Position numbers and translations under genes: made by a program. From Ehretia macrophylla (lineage: Eukaryota; Streptophyta; Magnoliopsida; Boraginales; Ehretiaceae), in assembly GCA_037974665.1 (NCBI GenBank), contig CM075783.1, forward strand, positions 40,995,712 to 41,059,711: a stretch of DNA of 64,000 nt. Direction: 5' to 3'. Position 1 is the stretch's first letter. Each line of letters opens with the position of its first letter. The notes under the pieces are model-generated. The model ran no database searches, was not told the DNA's origin, and saw only the letters and a program-made list of their open reading frames with translations. Of the stretch, positions 39,405 through 52,200 are shown piece by piece.

Positions 39405-42105
39405 AGGGGATAATTAATAAATATTTTTTTCCCATTGAAAAAAGAATGTACTCATAATTAAAAAGTTGTATATTTACAAAGAATGTACTCATAATTAAAA
39501 AGTTGTGTATTTACAAAGCTTGCACGAATTTTTCATGATTCTACAAAGAGCAATACGCCCCAAGTTTTCAAAATTCTATAAATGTTTCTTTTCAATGTTG
39601 AATGCACATAAGATTGTTTCTAATGCCTTGCACCAACTTTCAAGCTCTGGATGAATTTTTGATTGATCTGCAACGTCTCTTTCAACGTCCTAAAGATTCA
39701 ATCTATAAATATTCCTATGATCTTGAGGAAAAAATTAATAAACGCTTATAAGACAAACAATTGATAATCACACGATATCGAACTTTCTTAAAGTTGTAGT
39801 ATTCTAAAATCAAGAGTTGTAGAGTAGAAGCTTGTATTTTTAAGTACTTCCATTTTCAAGCTCCAAATCAGAAAGCTTTTTTCAATGGCATGTAGGTCTT
39901 TAATTTCTTTTATCAACTCTTGAGTAGTTTGAGTTTAATTATTGAGGTTTTGTAATATTTTCCTTGTTGAGTGACGTTAAGCGTTAATTTTTCATAAGCA
40001 AGAAATCCTTGTATATTAATGTTAAGTTTAATTTGAAGAGTTAAGTTAAAATTTGTATTCTAAACTTGCTGCTGCTACTGCTGTGATAGCTAATGTTTAT
40101 TAGTGGAAAGTTGTCGTAAAAACCAAAAAATTCTTTGAAACTGAACTGACCAACATCAAGGAGGTGTTAGGTACGAGGGCTTAGGTCATTGTGGTTTCGG
40201 ACACTGGGGGCTTTAAACAAAAAAAAAGAAGATAACTTTAGCATTTTTTGATAAATCATTTAAATAATACTGAACTTAAAGAACAAGTTCAAGTTGTGAG
40301 AACAAGTTGCAGCAACTGTGTTTCTTCGATTCCAATTGCTTGAATTTTATTTTGGAAATTTGCAAATAACGTCTTCAATTTTTTTATTATTATTTTTTTG
40401 ATTCAAGGAAGGTCTAAGCTTGTACAGCATATATTAAAGACGTAATAAGTTACACTCGAATTTATAACCTCTCACATATACAGCCAGTAATAAATCACTG
40501 GACTAAAGCCCTTGTGGCAATAACGTCTTCAATTTTGATATATTATTTTTGGTTTTATTGGTTCAATCTATATTCAGCCCCTCTAGATTCTACATTGAGA
40601 CCTAACATTTTCGTATACCGAAATATTCTGTCATTTGAGGTCAAGTTTTTGTTTCTAATTTGATGGCAGTTTCCACGAAAACAAATCCAATTTGCAATTT
40701 GTTAGAAGATTACAAAATGGTCACTTTCATTGCTACTTTACGAAGGAATTTCAGGAAGACCCAAAGCATATTGAAAATTTCCTTTCTTCTGTGTCATTTC
40801 CTGAACATTTATAATAGGAAAAAAAAATGATTTTAGAACTTTGTCTAATATGAAATTTATGGTGTGAACTTCAAATTTTTTGATGAAAATGCTCAAACTT
40901 ATAATATCGTTAACTAACGGTATTACGATTTATCTTATGTTTAATGAACTAGCACAGTTAATTGCGAGACATGAATATTCATTTACATATTGGAGTTATT
41001 TCCTATATTTCGTATAAAGAAGATGAAAATTGAAAGAAGAGATACGCATTCTCATTCATCTCAGCATTGGTTTTTGATTTGATAAAATAGTTGAGGCAAG
41101 TTAATATTTCATATTTGTCTCAATTCAAAATTAAGATTCGTCCACATTTATTGCCTTATTCTTCAAGACAAAAGAAAAACAAAAAGTCAACTTCATTTGC
41201 TTTCTAGATGTGCTGTTATTTTGTTCAGATACTGATGCAAATAGAGGACGATCGTTAAGAATTATGAAATTTTATTTTAAAATTAATTGATATTAGGAGT
41301 AATTCAGAATTTTGTACAGTGAACTTGGAGTTTATAAATTTAGAATGTATATTCTAATGATAACGAGTCTTCATGGGGGAGAGTTTCGATTTAAAAAAAT
41401 GTCACAGAAGATAAATAATATCACTGCTAAGTTAACGGTATGTAAAATACGTTATATTTAAAAGTTTGAGTCATTCCTTTACATGTTTTTATTGAAGATA
41501 ATAAATAATATATAAAATCTCTCTCTAACAGGTTAAACTTTTAAATGAGGTGGTCACTTAATATGATATCAAAACCTAGGTAGCAAAAGATCTTGGATTC
41601 ATTATATTATTTTAGAGAATGACTTATTATATTATTTGTTATTTTTAATACGTTCCCATAAATGTAGGCAAATAGTTTTAACTTCAAAATGAAGGGATGG
41701 CTTAATAGTTTTAAAGTTGTCGCAGTAGATTACCATTTTATGTCAAGATCAAATCCTTACTATTGTTTTATTTCTGAGAAAAAAGAAATGGTCGTCATGA
41801 GACCATTCATTGAGTATCTGGGTTGCTGAGATGTCACGTTCTGCAATTTCTTCTTCCCTCTCAAAAAATAGCATTCATTCATAATACTTTTTTTTTTTTT
41901 TGGTCAAAACATTCATAATACTTCGTTTTGATTGTTTTCTAGGCCCTACTAAGCGCACACCAAACATGACTATATTCCATTTGCTGACTCTCGTCAATTT
42001 GCTCCATTCAAGACAATACCTCTCAGGCCTCCAGGCATACTCAGTCCACTAAAACAGGCATTTCAGGGAAGAAGACGAGCTAAACGACGACGACCAAACA
42101 CTTGA
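39405..42105. other. Intergenic upstream of the NLR gene
   Basis: Begins with inverted copies of the palindrome (to about 39520). A SINE with 18-bp target duplications lies at 40383-40518. A tRNA-like remnant may lie near 41695-41765 (TGGCTTAATAG, then AAGATCAAATCC). At about 41565-41585, ATGATATCAAAACCTAGG resembles a decayed retroelement primer-binding region. The last few hundred bases should hold the NLR promoter; no clear TATA box was found. Confidence 0.45.
40383..40518 (-). mobile_element. tRNA-derived SINE with target-site duplication
   Basis: Flanked by AATAACGTCTTCAATTTT at 40365-40382 and 40519-40536, an 18-bp perfect duplication. On the minus strand it starts CCACAAGGGCTTTAGTCCAG (A box TAGTCCAGTGA), continues to GGTTATAAATTCGAGTG (B box region), and ends in an A-rich tail. 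All parts of a SINE are present. The intact duplication implies a recent insertion. Confidence 0.8.
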
Positions 42106-44796
42106 ATGGCAGATGCTGTGCTATCCTTTCTACTGGACCAACTTTCAACCTTCCTCCGTGAAGAAAGCACATTACTGGGAGAGCTTCGAGATGAGGTCCA
42201 GCTTATCAAAGATGAACTTGGGCAAATGAAGGGCTTCCTCACAAGGGCAGAAGCAATGGTAGAAAAGAATCCCGATCTTGAAGCATGGGTCAGTCAAGTG
42301 CGTGATGTGGCTTACGATGCTGAAGATATTCTTGATGAATTTATCCTCCGATTTGGACGCCGCTATGCTGACGGGTTTCTTGGTCGAGTTCGGAAGCTAT
42401 ATGGCTCGATTAAGAATTTAAAAACTCGGCATCAAGTTGGTACCAGACTACGTACCATCAAATGTAGAATCAGAAATATTTCGGAAGCACATCAGAGATA
42501 CCAAAACCGATATAGCATTTCTGATCAAAGCTCTACTTGCGCTATTCTTGGTAACAAATGGTATGATAGTAGAGGTGACGCACTTCTTTTAGAAGAAGCA
42601 GACTTGGTTGGTATTGAAAGGCCAAAGAAGAAGCTCATGAGCATGCTTTTTACGAATGATTCCCAACTCCGTGTGATCTCGGTAGTTGGGATGGGAGGGC
42701 TTGGCAAAACAACCCTGGTTAAAAGGGTGTATGATGATGTAGCTACACAAAATCGGTTCAAGCATCACGCATGGATCACAGTTTCGCAATCTTTCAAGAT
42801 GGAGACACTGTTAATGCAGGTGATTCGACAACTTTTCAAGGAATTCAATCAGTCATCTCCTCATGAATTTGATATCATGGACATCAATAGCATGAAAAGA
42901 TTTGTTCATCATCTCCTTCGTCAAGAGAATTACGTTCTTGTTTTTGACGACATTTGGAGCCCGATAGATTGGGATGCCATTCGAATGGCATTCCCCAAAA
43001 ACAATTGTGGCAGTCGTATTTTGATCACAACGCGCATCAACGAAGTAGGCCAAGCTGCTACAAGTGATAACCGGGGTGACATTTACTTTTTAGAGCCTCT
43101 GACCAAAAACGAATCGAGGACTCTGTTTTGCACTAAAGTGTTTCGGAATACTTGTTGCCCTCGGCATTTAGAGGAAATTTCTGAAAATATCATAGAGAAA
43201 TGTGCTGGTTTGCCTCTTCCAATTGTGGTAATTGGTGGTGTTTTAGCAACAAAGAGTCGCAGAACTGAAGAATGGGACTTATTCAATAGGAGTCTTGGTG
43301 AATAACTAGCACGCAATAGCCAATTGGACAATATGACCAAGTTACTTTGGCTAAGTTATTATGACTTGCCAGACCATTTAAAAGTTTGTTTCTTGTATTT
43401 TGGCATTCTTCCAGAAGATGCTTTCATAGAAGAGAGGAGATTGATTCGGCTCTGGATTGCTGAAGGATTTGTGCAAAGTAAACAAGGAATGACATTAGAA
43501 GAAGTGGCTGAAAGTTATCTCAATGAACTAATCAATAGAAGCTTAGTCCAAGTTGCCATACCACACGTTGATGGACGAGTGAAGTCATGTCGTATCCATG
43601 ATATTATACGACAAATTATCCTTCGCAAGTCAAGAGATCATAACATTACAACCATATTTAGCGAACAAGGGATGCAACTTTCGAACAAGATTCGACGCTT
43701 GGTAATCCATAGTTACATTGAGAATACACAAGTAAGCAATGGATTCTTTAAATGTCTTCGTTCACTTATATTGTTCGAGTCCACTGGTTCTATGTCCGAG
43801 CCGTTAATTCCATCCAAGTTGTTATCAGATGATCTTAGACTACTAAAGGTGTTAGAGTTGAAAGGGGCTCCTTTAGAGGCAATCCCTGATGAAATTTTCA
43901 GATTTCTTCATCTTAAGTATTTGAGCTTAAGGAACACAAGGGTGAAGACTGTGCCAAAATCAATCGGAAGGCTTTCAAGGCTAGAAACTTTGGATTTGAA
44001 AAAAACCAATGTGACAGAATTGCCGGCCGAGATTTTAAAGCTTCAACAACTTCGGCATCTGTTGGTGCGCGAAAAGCATAACGGATTTCAGGCCCCCAGT
44101 AAAATAGGACAACTTCAATTCCTCCAAAGCCTTTGTAACACAAATGCAGATAAAACAGGTGACATCAAATTGGTGAAGGAGATAGGAAAGCTAACCCAAC
44201 TCAGGAAATTAGGCATCACCAAGTTGAGAAGAGAAGACGGTGAGGAACTCTGCTCTTCCCTTGAGAAGCTAACCAATCTCCGCTCATTACGTGTCGTTTC
44301 TATAAACCAAGAGGAGGTCATTGATCTACAGTATTCTCTTTCCTCAACTCCACGATTTCTTCGATGGCTAGATATGAGGGGGCGATTGGAAAAGGTACCA
44401 CAATGGATTAGTTCTCTTCAAGGACTTTCTAAAATAAAACTCTTTTCGAGTCGTTTGAGGGATGACCCTTTGCAATTACTTCAAGATTTGCCCAATCTAG
44501 TTGAAATTATGTTCTCCCAAGCTTATGAAGGAGAGGAGTTGTGTTTCAAGGCCGGAGGGTTTCAGGGGCTCAAGAGAATATGGTTGTGGGGATTTCATAA
44601 ATTGAGATGTGTAAGAGTAGAGAAGGGTGCGATGCCTTCTCTTCAACGATTACAAATCGGGGAATGTAATTCATTAATGGAGTTGCCAACAGGTATACAA
44701 GATTTGATAAATCTTCAACACCTTTCTTTTGTAAATATGCCTGCTAGTTTCGTGAATGTGCTAGAAGATATGGACAAACAAAAGTGCGGATTATAA
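42106..44796 (+). pseudogene. CC-NBS-LRR resistance gene (RPM1-like), interrupted by one in-frame stop
   Basis: Intracellular immune receptor family. Two frames in the same register, 42106-43305 (399 aa) and 43324-44796, are separated only by TAA at 43303-43305 (codon 400) and six sense codons. N-terminal coiled coil (Rx-N) with AEDILDEF at 72-79. P-loop GMGGLGKTT (195-203), HHAWITVSQSF (220-230), kinase-2 YVLVFDDIW (276-284), GSRILITTR (302-310), GLPL (368-371). After the stop: the CFLYFGILPED / IRLWIAEGFV (RNBS-D) block, IHD in place of MHD at about 497-499, then roughly a dozen LRRs with clear LxxLxxLxL spacing. Uninterrupted length would be 896 codons, normal for the class. No other defect is seen, so the stop is recent, an allele, or a sequencing error. 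As written, the product ends in the NB-ARC domain. Confidence 0.9.
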
Positions 44797-46062
44797 GAAC
44801 ATTGCTCACATCCCTCAAGTTGTAATTACATATTGGGTCGACGGTGAATTTAAAAGACGCTACTTATAGCCCGGACTGAGGTGAGGGGGAGACTTCCGGG
44901 CTACCCTGTGAAAGATGAGCTCATTGAGAGGACGAATACCGCTCTATTAGGGTTCTCTGCCTGAGAAAATTGCTGTATGGATCACTTTGGACTTACCATT
45001 TCGCATTGTACTTCAATTCACTTTTTTTTTTTTTTTGTTCTCTAGTTTATCATCTTTTGTTGATGCATTTAAATTTCCAATGGATTTCGCGTTATTGCTT
45101 TCTTTTCTGCTTTTTGGTAAATCAAATTATCATGTGGTATCAAAATTTAATCTTCATTTTCAAATACATTTCATATATACTTAATGCTTGCATATGCTTC
45201 TGTAAAAGGCATAGCTATTGTATTATAAAACTGAAAGTATAGCTATGAAGGCTATATTATTACAAAGCGCGAGGATTTTTCACTCCATTTATCACGATTT
45301 AAAAGATCTAACATATTATGCGGTACATTGCGTAGAAGACAGAAACCAAGAGGGTAACTAAGACCATGAGAGGCCAACCAATCCGCACATGTATTTGTTT
45401 CATGATAAATATGACAGAAGCTGAAATTCGAATGTTACCGCAAAATGGATTTGCAATTTCGATCCATGGCACAAGGCAATTACTTTTGTTTGATCTTCGA
45501 GTACGCAAATGAATAAGTAACCGCGAATCCATTTCGATTTCCAAAAAAATCCAAGTTCAACATGGCTGCCCTTGAAAGTCCTGCCCATAATGCCATCAAT
45601 TCTGCATGAATAATAATAGTGATACTAGACCTAAAGTTTTCTTAACACAACCATCAACATTAAGTTTGATTCCCTCCATGGCAAAGTCCAGCCAACTAAT
45701 TGTACAACTCTATCAGATTGAGGACAAAAGATACCAGAATTCGCCCAAGCATGTTGAATTTCTCTCGCATAGTTGAGAACAAAAAAGAATCATTACCATG
45801 TTGAACAAATGGACACTCTGGAACCTGATTTTGCATAAGAGTATTATTATATATCATCTGATTAACATTTAACATTTCTTTATATGATAAGAAATCTCAT
45901 CATATGGAAAGAAAAAAAAATTAGTATTTGATACATAAATTATTACCATATAAAAAGGTACGGCAGATTATCACTAGTCAATAACCAAAGAAATATAACC
46001 ATGTATTAACGAATGCCCTAATTAGTGTAATAGAATGTATTTATTTATCTATCCTTTAACTG
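44797..46062. other. Intergenic downstream of the NLR gene
   Basis: Apart from the LINE-type RNase H remnant (45320-45850), nothing is recognised. The first 200 bases may be NLR 3'UTR. Short T and A runs are present. Confidence 0.5.
45320..45850 (-). pseudogene. Decayed LINE-type RNase H (RVT_3-like) remnant
   Basis: Minus-strand frames carry WLDFAMEGIKLNVDG, then a GLSRAAMLNLDF-like stretch, LEIEMDSRLLIHL, and HIYHETNTCADWLASHG, in the order seen in plant LINE or orphan RNase H domains (the xLNVDG start, the EMDS acidic residue and the NxxADWLA end). The frame shifts several times, so it cannot make a protein. It is probably the tail of an L1-type LINE; no poly-A tail or duplication was identified. 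Confidence 0.6.
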
Positions 46063-49000
46063 TTATGAGCGTCAAAATAATAAGAGGATCTTTTTTCAAT
46101 ACGAGAAAACCGAGAAACACGCATCTCTAGTACGATGGAAAGAAAACTAACCCTTTTCCAAGCTAGAGCATGTATTTCACCACCTGACTTTAATTGCTTA
46201 TGAATGGACACAGTGGAACCAGACAAATTCCTAAACAAGCCCGAAAAATGGTTTCAGCCTATACAGCCAAGCATGGATCCAACTGAGATAGGCAATCTTT
46301 TGATTCACGGATTTTTCTATAACTTGAAGTTCACTACTTTAGTTTTTTTTTTTCCTAATTCACAAGCAACATATAATGTCCCATCAAAGACGGATTCAGT
46401 TTAAGGTTAGTGGGGATTCTAACTTCTGTCGACCTGTTTTTTTTTTTTGTTTTTAACAGTACATGTGTATTTTATGTGTTATTTTAGTGTGAGAAATCAA
46501 TTTGTCCCCACCAAAGAGTATTATTTGTATAGTCATGTACTTTTATTAGTTAGTCTTGGTAAAACCCTTAATTGGCTTTTTTTTTTTAAATAAGATTCTC
46601 GAAAGTGTGATATAAAGACTCCTTGTTCTCTTAAAACAACGTTTTCTTTCAGATCTTTTGGTTAATTTATCCAAGCCTGATTGAAAAAGAACTACGGTTA
46701 AAATAGAAAAAGAAAACCTACATCAACCCTTCTGACCTATCTTAACCTTAGACAGCAAATAAACTTGCCCAAACATTTCTGGTAGCTTCAGTTAGTGTTG
46801 TGGTCATTGTTCAACATGTGAAACCTCAGTTAGGCAAGGCAGGCTTGTTTCTATTCTGTGTATGATCAAATGTTTTGTCACCACATGTTTGTTTGTACAC
46901 CATAAAAGATAAAATTACAAAGGCTTACAAAATTTATGGCTCTATAAGCATTCACGGATTGTCTTTTGAGAACCCAAAGTGTTTTTTTTTTCCTTTTTTT
47001 TTTTTTTTGATGCAGAGTCTAACTATCAACTGATAACCCTCTAAATACAGCGGTGCACTTTTATACATGTATCAAATCAATTAAAGACGAAACTTTAAAA
47101 TAGTAAAAAATATCAAATCTACAATTTTATAGGAATGATTTTATCTCATTATCGCTAGACCATGTCCAAAGTACATGACCCAAAGTGTTTGCCAATATTG
47201 TTTACTTTTGGCTAAGGACATCAACATCATCTTGAGAGCTCCTATTATTATTATTTTTTCTGTTGCTTTTTGGCTACTATGACTTTGCCAATAATGCAAG
47301 CTATAATGCTTTTGACCCACAGAAGTTGCACATGATCGGTAATCTATGGCACGTACAACGTCATCATCATAAAAGGTCCCGTGTATCCACAAACTGTGCT
47401 TCTCAGATTCTGGCATTATCCATATACCTCTTCAGTGTTTTTTGCTTCTTGCCTTTGCTTAAAACATAAGGGTGTTTTGTAGAAGGAAAGGGAATGATTA
47501 ATGATTACTTCTGCATTATATTTATAAACAACTAGTTGTAAGGTATAAGATCAAGTATCCTTTTTAATTGTTGTATTGAGATGTTAATTTGTAATGTCCC
47601 AAGTTGATGTGTAGTTTATAAGTGAGTGTTGATTTACATAACGACTTAACATATTTTGTAAGTAATGTCTCACGTTAACTTATGTTGTCAATTTAAGTAA
47701 TAACTTAAGTGGTAGTTTAGTCCGTGTAGCATTTTGAAACCATATGTTATGGTTTATGTGAAATCAATTTCTATGAAATTTATACAACATTCCATAAAAG
47801 TAGCTCATTTTGCTTACTAGCTCAACTTTTCCAACAATGCATTTCTCCGTAAGATCCGGTGAATTGGAAATAATTCATTTTGTATCAAAATATTTTTTTT
47901 ACGTCGATAGAAAAAAAAAATTATATTGTGAATTACTTGAAAGTAAGATATTTCAAATTTGGGGATCAAAGAGTTTGTTGAAGCATCAACAAATGGGTTG
48001 TGGTTTGAAGTGAAATGCACTCAAATCTAGGAGTATATATGGCATGGGTTACTTCAACGTCATAGTACCCCTCCTCGTGGTTAAGATAACATTTTTGGGC
48101 TTTTGGGTATTGAACTTTCGCCATCTAGGATGCGACCATGCAAACAGATGATCTATGTTTTATATATAAGTAAGAAGAAATTTAAACTTTATTATCGTTG
48201 ATCTCTCTGATAATATTATAACATTATGGGAAATTTAAATCCAATTATATAAGTATTCAGACAATAATGCTTTTTATAGGGGCAAGAGGTAGCAACTAAA
48301 TGCCATAGGAATTTTTTGGGACACTTTCTCCTTATCTCATCCATCAGCATGGCATAGATGCCAAGTGCCAGTACCAAAGTTACTACTTGTAGTTAATTAC
48401 AAGTTAATTGGTACGTGATGTGATCCTGAGAATGAGAAGGTTTTGTTACACTGTTTTATCTGTTCAAAAATTTATTAGTGCGTAAGGATAGTTTTTCGTA
48501 TCTTTTATAGAAAAAGTCTATTTATAGAAAAAGTCAATTTAAGGAAGAATTAGACTTTTTCGTGCATAAAGTTAAGTGAGCGAGGGTTTAAATTTTTTCC
48601 ATGCAAAAAGTATGTTGCATTGTAACCATTATTGAGTATAGTGGATTTATCCCAGAGGGACCACGTGAAATCTTATGTTTTTACAGCGTGCGTGTATCCT
48701 TGTTTCCCCACAGGAACAAGCATGCATATGCATTATCTCAAGCATATGCCACCAGACATCTCCTGGGAAGGCAACTGTAATGGTACCAAGAGGCTAGCTA
48801 TAATGTACCACAAGCTAATGAATGTTATCCTTTTCTATAGGTTACTTCGAAGTTGATTGTCCCAGTCCTTCCAGAAGTAATACGAGAGTCGGGACCACTC
48901 CAAAAAAGGTTAATTCGCTTGTCCTTACGAAATCCAATTGAGGACTTGAGCGAAGAGCAAATAAGAAGTAATTGTCAAGTGTCTTACAGAGGATATAAAA

Positions 49001-49150
49001 CATATAGTAAACAATCTCATTTCATTAAAATTTCTGAACAAAATTACATTACAAAGAAAGTCTTCCATCAACGCAGTTTAACATAATTATTGTAGGCAGT
49101 ATATATGGCTAAGATCCTCATCTTCTAACGACTCGAATCAATGCTATAAC
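46063..49150. repeat. Segmental duplication, arm B
   Basis: Collinear partner of 29985-35545 (blocks listed there). It has no LTR insertion and no viral copy, and so shows the older arrangement. It carries about 460 bp at 48656-49114 with no counterpart in arm A. Its far end lies within about 75 bp of the 3' end of the second polygalacturonase. Confidence 0.75.
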
Positions 49151-49224
49151 ATTAAAATCCAACAATCAACATATCAGGTTTGCTATAGTCGTATTATCTT
49201 TGTATATGCATTATCAAGTAGAAG
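48656..49224. other. Arm-B-specific segment and polygalacturonase 3' flank
   Basis: No gene seen. The open frames at 48632-48856 and 48853-49086 adjoin each other but match no known family. They may be chance or a relic. Confidence 0.35.
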
Positions 49225-52200
49225 TCATAGCTCAGTGTGAATGAGGTGATCTGAGCTGCTTTGTGTGATCTCAGACTCCATTTTCTGCTTGTTTTTGTCA
49301 GAGGAGGTCAAGCATTCTGCTGAAGGATTCACATATCCATACAAGATGCCAGTGGCAGAATTGCAGTAGGCCTCGGCTGTACCATCCTCCTTGGCTAAGT
49401 TGATATTATTCAGTATAATGTTGCTACAGGGGACAGTGTCGCTGCACGCTAATTTTATGGCCTTTTGGCTCTTTGAAGTTCCACTAATGTTCCGGTACAT
49501 AATTTGGCTTATTTCCACTGCAGATGTCTAAGAAATCCAAGCAAAGAAACATGTCTGATTAATTTTTTTCCAGATATGTCGTATACTTCTCAAAGGTGCT
49601 TTAAATTGTAGCTACTTCGATAAACCTGTAAGGTAGTCCACCATACAAATTTTCAAAATTGAAGAGCATGAGAAACTATACCTGATTTTGACAAGATGTT
49701 GGTGAATCACAGTAAAACTGGTCGATGATGATAGGGTTAGAAACATCTTCCATCCTAACATTCTGGTATCGTACTGCACGAACATAACCAGATCCTCCCT
49801 ACAAAAACAGGGTTCCTCTAGTACTCAGGCAAATGAAGGCTGACACGTAAAGATGAAATTGACAACAATATGGCAAAATAAATGCTGAAATAGTGGGAGA
49901 ATATGTTATAATTTGAAATCTTTTTATTCCAAAACTTGTGTTGATTTTTATTTTATGTGGTACAGACAATGAGAAAGGATGGGAAAAGCATTTTGTCCTG
50001 ACACAAATTTAATTATTTAGTATCAACATGATTACATGTGCATCTTTTAATTGACAAAACCTCAGTTGCTTATGATTTTCATATGTTACATGAAGCAGGA
50101 ATTGATAGTGGAGCAATATCGCTTCATACAAACTTTAAGTCTTGGTGACAACACAATTGTTAAATGAGCATGTATTTCACTCTGTGTAAAATAATTTACC
50201 TGCTCCCCGACATGTTATATGCTCCTGTTTTAATAAGTTATTCCATCGATAAGCAGATGGCACTTAGCAATCTTTCAGATAAGAAAGAAGGTGAGAAGTC
50301 TGCAATGCATTCTTTATTTTCAGGAAATTATAGATGGTCAAATAGAAGCTTCATAGCCTAATAGGTTTTTTTTTTTTGGTCGAATAGACTAATAGGTTAA
50401 ACACTTTGAATTGACAATCATAAGTTTATGAGGCTTTTTTTTTTTTCAGTTCTTGTGGTCCTTCTGAGTTCTTAGGAGGAATCGAATTGAGCTATAAATT
50501 TGTTTAGGAGTGCATAGTCAAAACATTTTTACAGTATGTTGTCTCTCTAAATGAGGAGAATATATACTACCTGCCAAGTCTTGATTCGCAGGCCATTGGT
50601 GGCACCTTGGATGAATGCACCATCCAGCACTACCTTTGTGACTATCCCAGTGGCGTTGTCCTTCCCTAGGCTTCCAATACTGGAGCATAGGAATCATGTA
50701 AAAAGAAGGACGTCAAGAGAACAGTAAAGATTCTAATAAACATGTTACTTCACCACTGTTAGATACAATTTTAATGCTGGCACTTTTAGATACATATACC
50801 TAATTCCATGACCAGGTCCACAATAGATTGTCTTCATCCTGATATTCGAGCTGCCATTCACAATTGATACGCAGTCATCACCTAAACATGCAACGTTACC
50901 ATAGTTAGCATCTTACCGGTAAATTTTCTTTAGCTTACTTTCCAAATTGATAGAAGGTGTCTCTCCTCATTTTACATGTCTGCAAGGTAGGAGAAGTAGG
51001 TGTGCTTGCCTAAGATTAAGAATCTAAAGGAATAACGTTCAACTTTCCTATCAGTAACTTCTACTGTCTAAAGCAAGAGGGATACTGAATTCAGGGATCT
51101 GATAAGAGAGAGTTTTCGGACTCATCTACATTCCAGCATCAAAAAGTCAAAAAATTGTTGAATTTCAGCAGGTAGTTTGCTGTTGAAAATTTACAACATT
51201 TAAGTAAGAAAACTCAAAATAAAGGAGGTGGATAAGGCGAGAACCTGTTCCAATTTTACAGTTCTGAAGAACAACATTTGTTGATTCAGTAATATGGATT
51301 CCATCAGTGTTAGGACTATCTTCTGGTGCAGAGACTTTTACGTTAGTCACACGTACAGAATCAGATCTAGAAATGACAAAGTTCATCTGTTGACTATTTT
51401 GAATTGTAAGCCCTTTCACTTTTACAGATGAGCTTGAATCTATCGTTAATGCCTGCAGATTGGATCGTTTACTCATTAGTTCAATTATTTAGCGTTGTGA
51501 TATTATGGACTATTCACGCATATGTTAAGGTACAATCAAGTTAAAAAGGAGTAAGGTCCTTACTGTTGGTGCTCCTTTGCAAGGCTGTAGGCACAAGAAA
51601 ATGAGGTAGAATAAGATTACTTACATAATTATAAATTTATAACAACATAGAGACATGAAAGTTTCTTATGAGAATTACATTTGACTTGTTCTTTTTGCAA
51701 GATGCTGCCCACCATTTGCTGCCCGAGCCATCGATAACTCCACCTCCTTGGAAAGCTACTTGGGTCAGATTGGAGAAATCAAGCCAAATTCGGGGGTTCT
51801 TCGGATCCCAGCTTTTAGGCTCGTCTGGTGCTATAATTGTACCTTCAATCTGTATGAGTAACGATATTAATCAATTCCAATTATGTGTCAACAAACGGTC
51901 ATAGTGGTCTAGCAAGAAACATAATCTGGTTAGAAGATAAACGCAGATGTGTTTTCTCTGATGACTTCCCGGTCAAGACATTATGAAGTGTAACAATTAC
52001 AGAGGAGTACATAAATCTACGATAATTACCTGGACAACTAACTTGCCAGCACAAGGTCCTTTAAATCTTGTCGCGTTGACTAGATAGCGGCGTCCTTGAG
52101 GAACCAGAAACACAGATCTTGATATATTACAAGCTTGCTTCCATGCATTTTTGAAGGCCTGGTAATGATTACACAGATATGTTGGAAACAACAGAAACAC

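Noticed and set aside
41515-41600. Retroelement primer-binding-site-like text (ATATGATATCAAAACC)
   Set aside because: No LTR pair or coding region surrounds it, and such text is a common degenerate repeat in plants; too weak to call an element.
47141-47469. Possible gene fragment (GYYDFANNASYNAFDPQ...) shared by both duplication arms
   Set aside because: The frame is conserved over only about 50 residues, is broken in arm A, and I recognise no family; kept only as part of the duplication.
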